This document shows, piece after piece, positions 61,459-64,000 of a stretch of 64,000 bases of DNA. Position 1 is the stretch's first letter. Each line of letters starts with the position of its first letter. The stretch lies in contig CALYAC010000011.1 of NCBI GenBank assembly GCA_944393405.1, forward strand, positions 17,323 through 81,322. The letters are read 5' to 3'. The position numbers and the translations under genes are program-made. This DNA is from an uncultured Clostridia bacterium. GTDB taxonomy: Bacteria > Bacillota_A > Clostridia > TANB77 > CAG-508. The notes beneath the pieces are model-generated. The model had not been told where the DNA came from, ran no database searches, and worked only from the letters and a program-made list of their open reading frames with translations.

Positions 61459-62370
61459 ATGATTAGTAAAAAAGAATTTGAAGAAATGATTAGTAGAAGC
61501 GATTTTAAAAAAGTATTACAAAATAGTTCAAAAGAAAGTATTAGAAAATATTTAGGAGAAGAAGTAGCAAATATGGTAGGATATGATCAAAATAATCCTA
61601 ATCATCATTTGGATTTATTTAATCATACATTAGAAGTTATGGATTCATTACCTCAAGATAAATATCTTCCTCAAGACTATATGACTTTAAAGGTAGCGGC
61701 ATTTTTCCATGATGTAGGAAAACCACATGTTGCAAAGGATAAAAATGGAAAGACTACATATATTAATCACGCAGCTGAATCTCAAGAGATAGCTTTACCT
61801 ATTTTACAAGAATTAGGGTATTCAGAAGATGAAATTAATAGAATAGGATTCTTTATAAAACATCATGATGACTTTTTGAATATTTCGTCTATAGATGATA
61901 AGACAGTAGAAAGAGTTTCTAAAGTTTTAGAAAAAATGAAAACAGGTACTTATGTACCTACAGAGAAAGATCAAACTATGCTTTTAGATTTATGTAAGGC
62001 AGATGTTACAGCTCAAAGTGAAATTGTTGAAGAAAACGGAGAAGTTAAAGACACTAGAGCTAATAGAATATCAAGATATAATTCTATTCAATCTATGTTA
62101 CCTGAAGCAAGAGTACATAAACAAGTAAAAGGTGTAGATGACGAGATTAGTAAACTACAGAAAAGGTTATCTCAATACACAGATGAGCCAAAACCTATTG
62201 AAAAAAATGGAAGAATTGTTAATCAAAAACAATTAGATAACTGGAATGAATGGATGAATAAACCAGAAGATGAAAGAAAAGCTATAACAGATGAAATTAA
62301 AAGTCAAATATCTTCTTTACAATCTCAAAAAGATAAGATTTTAGAATCAGTATCTAAACAACTTGGATAA
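61459..62370 (+). CDS. HD-domain protein, tRNA nucleotidyltransferase-like HD region
   Basis: A 303-residue protein with the HD layout seen in CCA-adding enzymes and related hydrolases: NHHLDLFNHTLEVMD (first His), AAFFHDVGKP (HD pair near residue 80), NHAAESQEIALPIL and IKHHDDFL (last metal residues). No nucleotidyltransferase domain precedes it. ATG 61459 is chosen over 61450 because TTGGGA gives better spacing. The C-terminus is Lys/Gln-rich and helical. Substrate unknown. Confidence 0.72.
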   Translation: MISKKEFEEMISRSDFKKVLQNSSKESIRKYLGEEVANMVGYDQNNPNHHLDLFNHTLEVMDSLPQDKYLPQDYMTLKVAAFFHDVGKPHVAKDKNGKTTYINHAAESQEIALPILQELGYSEDEINRIGFFIKHHDDFLNISSIDDKTVERVSKVLEKMKTGTYVPTEKDQTMLLDLCKADVTAQSEIVEENGEVKDTRANRISRYNSIQSMLPEARVHKQVKGVDDEISKLQKRLSQYTDEPKPIEKNGRIVNQKQLDNWNEWMNKPEDERKAITDEIKSQISSLQSQKDKILESVSKQLG

Positions 62371-62426
62371 TTATTGAAAATAAAAAAAATTCATATAGAA
62401 TTACGAAAAAATATAAAAAATTGTGT

Positions 62427-62469
62427 AAAACAGGCATGTTTAAATAAAAGGAAAACATGTCTGTTTTTT
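62427..62469 (+). terminator. Terminator after the HD gene
   Basis: AAACAGGCATGTTT/AAAACATGTCTGTTT stem with a T6 tail. Confidence 0.85.
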
Positions 62470-62501
62470 ATATAAGATTTATCAAAATAATTTACATAAA
62501 A

Positions 62502-62530
62502 TTGACTAAAACAGTAAAAAATGCTAAAAT
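62502..62530 (+). promoter_or_regulatory. Promoter for the choline-binding-repeat gene
   Basis: TTGACT at 62502-62507, 17-nt spacer, TAAAAT at 62525-62530 with a TGC extension. Confidence 0.6.
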
Positions 62531-62593
62531 GAATAGTATCTAGCATAGCTAGAAGTAACATCAACAGTCAGTCATCAAGAAAGGAGAAACATT

Positions 62594-63766
62594 ATGAAGA
62601 AGACAACTAAGGCAACTATGGGAATGCGGTTACTAATGGTATTAACTATGGTGATCGCGGCTGTACTGTGCTTTGGCACAACAACTGCTATGGCAGCAGG
62701 TGTGGCAAAAGTCAGTATCGACATCGAAAGGACAGGTGATTTGGAACTGCCTGAAATTACCAGTAACTCTTCTATGTATAACGTCACAGACGTTGAATGG
62801 AAAGATGAAGGTGATCTGGAAATAGGAGATATTGTCACCGGCATTGTAACTGTTAAACCAACAAGTGAAAACAATTTATATGTTGAAAACTTGTCAAGTG
62901 TTGAAACAACTGGAGCGGAGGTAGATGTGATTTCCATCGAAGGATGGGATACACAAATGAAAATTACACTCCACTATACGGTAAGAGGACGGATGGATGA
63001 ACCTAGCAAAGCCTATTGGGACGGATGGGTAGCCAGATGTTCTAAAGTAAACAACGCAGAACAGTATGAATTTGTCCTGTATCAAGATGGGAGAGAATTT
63101 TATCGAGATAAGTCATCTACTAATTCTTTGAACCTTGCAAGGCAACTTGCTGATATATACAAATATGATGATGTATATTTTAAGGTAAGAGCTTTGAATG
63201 AAGGAAACAGAGATAGTAGATATGTAAAGTCTAAAGACTTTGACGATTGGGATGAACTTTGGGAATATTGTGAGGATAAGGATATTCCTGTTAATCACAA
63301 TAAGATTCCAAGTAGACCAGATAAACCTCACCATAATGAAAACGGGATATATCTTCCGCCAATAAATTATGGTACTAGTGGTTGGGTGCAGAATGCCGAC
63401 CAATCTTGGTCCTATTATATTGACGGAAAAAAAGCGACTGGTTGGCATCTTATAAATGGGCAATACTATTATCTAAACGATAATGGCATTATGCTCACAG
63501 GATGGCAATACATTAATGGTGTATGGTATTTCTTCAGACCAGATGGTAGCATGGCTACTGGATGGATTTTCACCGGATGTAAATGGTATTGGTGTGAAAT
63601 TGCCGGCAATATGGTCTTCAACACATGGAGATATATAAATGGTAATTATTACTACTTTAACGGATCCGGAGAAGCTGTTGAAGGATGGCAAACTATCAAC
63701 GGACAAACTTACTATTTCAGGACAGAAACATCTGAGGCAGGTCCTGAGTGTGCTTTAGCATGGTAA
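62594..63766 (+). CDS. Secreted protein with C-terminal cell-wall (choline-binding-type) repeats
   Basis: A 390-residue exported protein: signal peptide (about 1-35, cleaved near TTAMAAG), an N-terminal beta-rich domain (about 36-130) of unknown family, a middle region (130-250) rich in Tyr, Asp and Lys, and from about 260 at least five CW-type repeats of the GWHLINGQYYYLNDNGI pattern, which bind choline or wall glycans. It ends without an LPXTG sorting signal, so the repeats hold it at the wall. Composition is foreign (28 of 60 at 63001-63060). Own promoter, AAAGGAG site and strong terminator. Confidence 0.8.
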   Translation: MKKTTKATMGMRLLMVLTMVIAAVLCFGTTTAMAAGVAKVSIDIERTGDLELPEITSNSSMYNVTDVEWKDEGDLEIGDIVTGIVTVKPTSENNLYVENLSSVETTGAEVDVISIEGWDTQMKITLHYTVRGRMDEPSKAYWDGWVARCSKVNNAEQYEFVLYQDGREFYRDKSSTNSLNLARQLADIYKYDDVYFKVRALNEGNRDSRYVKSKDFDDWDELWEYCEDKDIPVNHNKIPSRPDKPHHNENGIYLPPINYGTSGWVQNADQSWSYYIDGKKATGWHLINGQYYYLNDNGIMLTGWQYINGVWYFFRPDGSMATGWIFTGCKWYWCEIAGNMVFNTWRYINGNYYYFNGSGEAVEGWQTINGQTYYFRTETSEAGPECALAW

Positions 63767-63771
63767 AATAA

Positions 63772-63841
63772 GTATCAGCAATGCTGATACGAGGGAAGGT
63801 GAATATTAATAAAGGGGGCAGATTATCGCCCCCTATTTTTT
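63772..63841 (+). terminator. Two hairpins ending the 62594 transcript
   Basis: GTATCAGCA/TGCTGATAC (63772-63790) and the strong GGGGGC/GCCCCC hairpin (63814-63833) followed by a T-rich tail. Confidence 0.8.
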
Positions 63842-64000
63842 TACTTTTTATCCAGTATTTTATATTCAATTACAAATATTTTAAAAAATGCTGTACTATT
63901 TGGAAAAATTAGTATATAATAGTAATGTGTTTATCCGACAGGCTTATATTCTTAAATAAGAATATACTGTGTATTATATTGAAACTAGAGGTAATAAACA
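63842..64000 (+). other. Non-coding end of window, possible leader of the next gene
   Basis: No ORF is visible. TATAAT at about 63914-63919 and a small hairpin ATATTCTTA/TAAGAATAT (63947-63965) suggest a promoter and leader for a gene to the right. No known riboswitch was recognised. Confidence 0.35.

Noticed and set aside
1..64000. tRNA or rRNA genes
   Set aside because: No T-arm GGTTCRA with matching acceptor stems and no rRNA-like GC-rich stretch was noticed; a dedicated tRNA scan could not be run.

Overview
The window is AT-rich, AGA-codon-rich DNA from a low-GC Firmicute, most likely an uncultured anaerobic, spore-forming Clostridia. Support: an alpha/beta-type small acid-soluble spore protein (52548-52748), the ctsR-mcsA-mcsB-clpC operon, bifunctional AdhE plus L-lactate dehydrogenase (fermentation), an aspS T-box leader, the gatCAB amidotransferase, and strong Shine-Dalgarno sites with TTGACA/TATAAT promoters. 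The exact lineage cannot be fixed from this stretch.

Layout. 1-12960: end of a gene whose family recurs at 37000, then plsX, acpP, rnc, an Elp3-like radical SAM gene, a YitT-type membrane protein, an Ogg1-type glycosylase, a DUF2207 membrane protein, addB, a small membrane protein and pgeF. 13000-18650: a duplicated module of pentapeptide-repeat (GYD-type) proteins, each followed by a small charged protein; copies of the same promoter and terminator are carried along, with a decayed IS200-type element and an LD-carboxypeptidase gene between the copies. 18700-22360: family-4 uracil-DNA glycosylase, Nudix hydrolase, then two broken genes (a P-loop NTPase with a stop at codon 5 and a frameshifted GltD-like oxidoreductase). 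22500-31200: a HEXXH protein, a VirB2-like small protein, leuS, guaD, two single-gene islands of higher GC, and a 929-residue protein with three 140-residue HTH repeats. 31200-38450: adhE, a RAYT transposase gene bracketed by inverted REP sequences, aspS with its T-box, and a HipA-fold kinase coupled to a small partner. 38570-45050: a run of hydrolases and kinases (phosphodiesterase, three HD-domain proteins, peptidase S51, alpha/beta hydrolase, P-loop kinase, tmk). 45190-49460: gatC, a 5'-nucleotidase-like HAD gene, gatA, gatB. 49500-53900: a frameshifted membrane gene, rpsT, another GC-rich orphan, hpf, an ASCH gene, a SASP and a Cof-type HAD gene. 53916-58832: a 57-residue gene and the CtsR regulon operon with its operator. 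58850-64000: a 56-nt perfect REP palindrome, ldh, another GC-rich orphan, a hemolysin-III family gene, an HD protein and a secreted choline-binding-repeat protein.

The most notable items are: (1) a REP/RAYT system, with a GGGGACGG-type palindrome next to the stop codons on both sides of a RAYT gene and dispersed in three other intergenic gaps; (2) the duplicated GYD-repeat protein plus charged partner module; (3) five compositionally foreign, self-contained single-gene units, two of which share a promoter/leader; (4) a HipA-like kinase translationally coupled to a small protein whose relative lies at the window edge; (5) at least four genes broken by a single frameshift or stop. All coordinates, alignments and GC counts were read by eye; no search was run.
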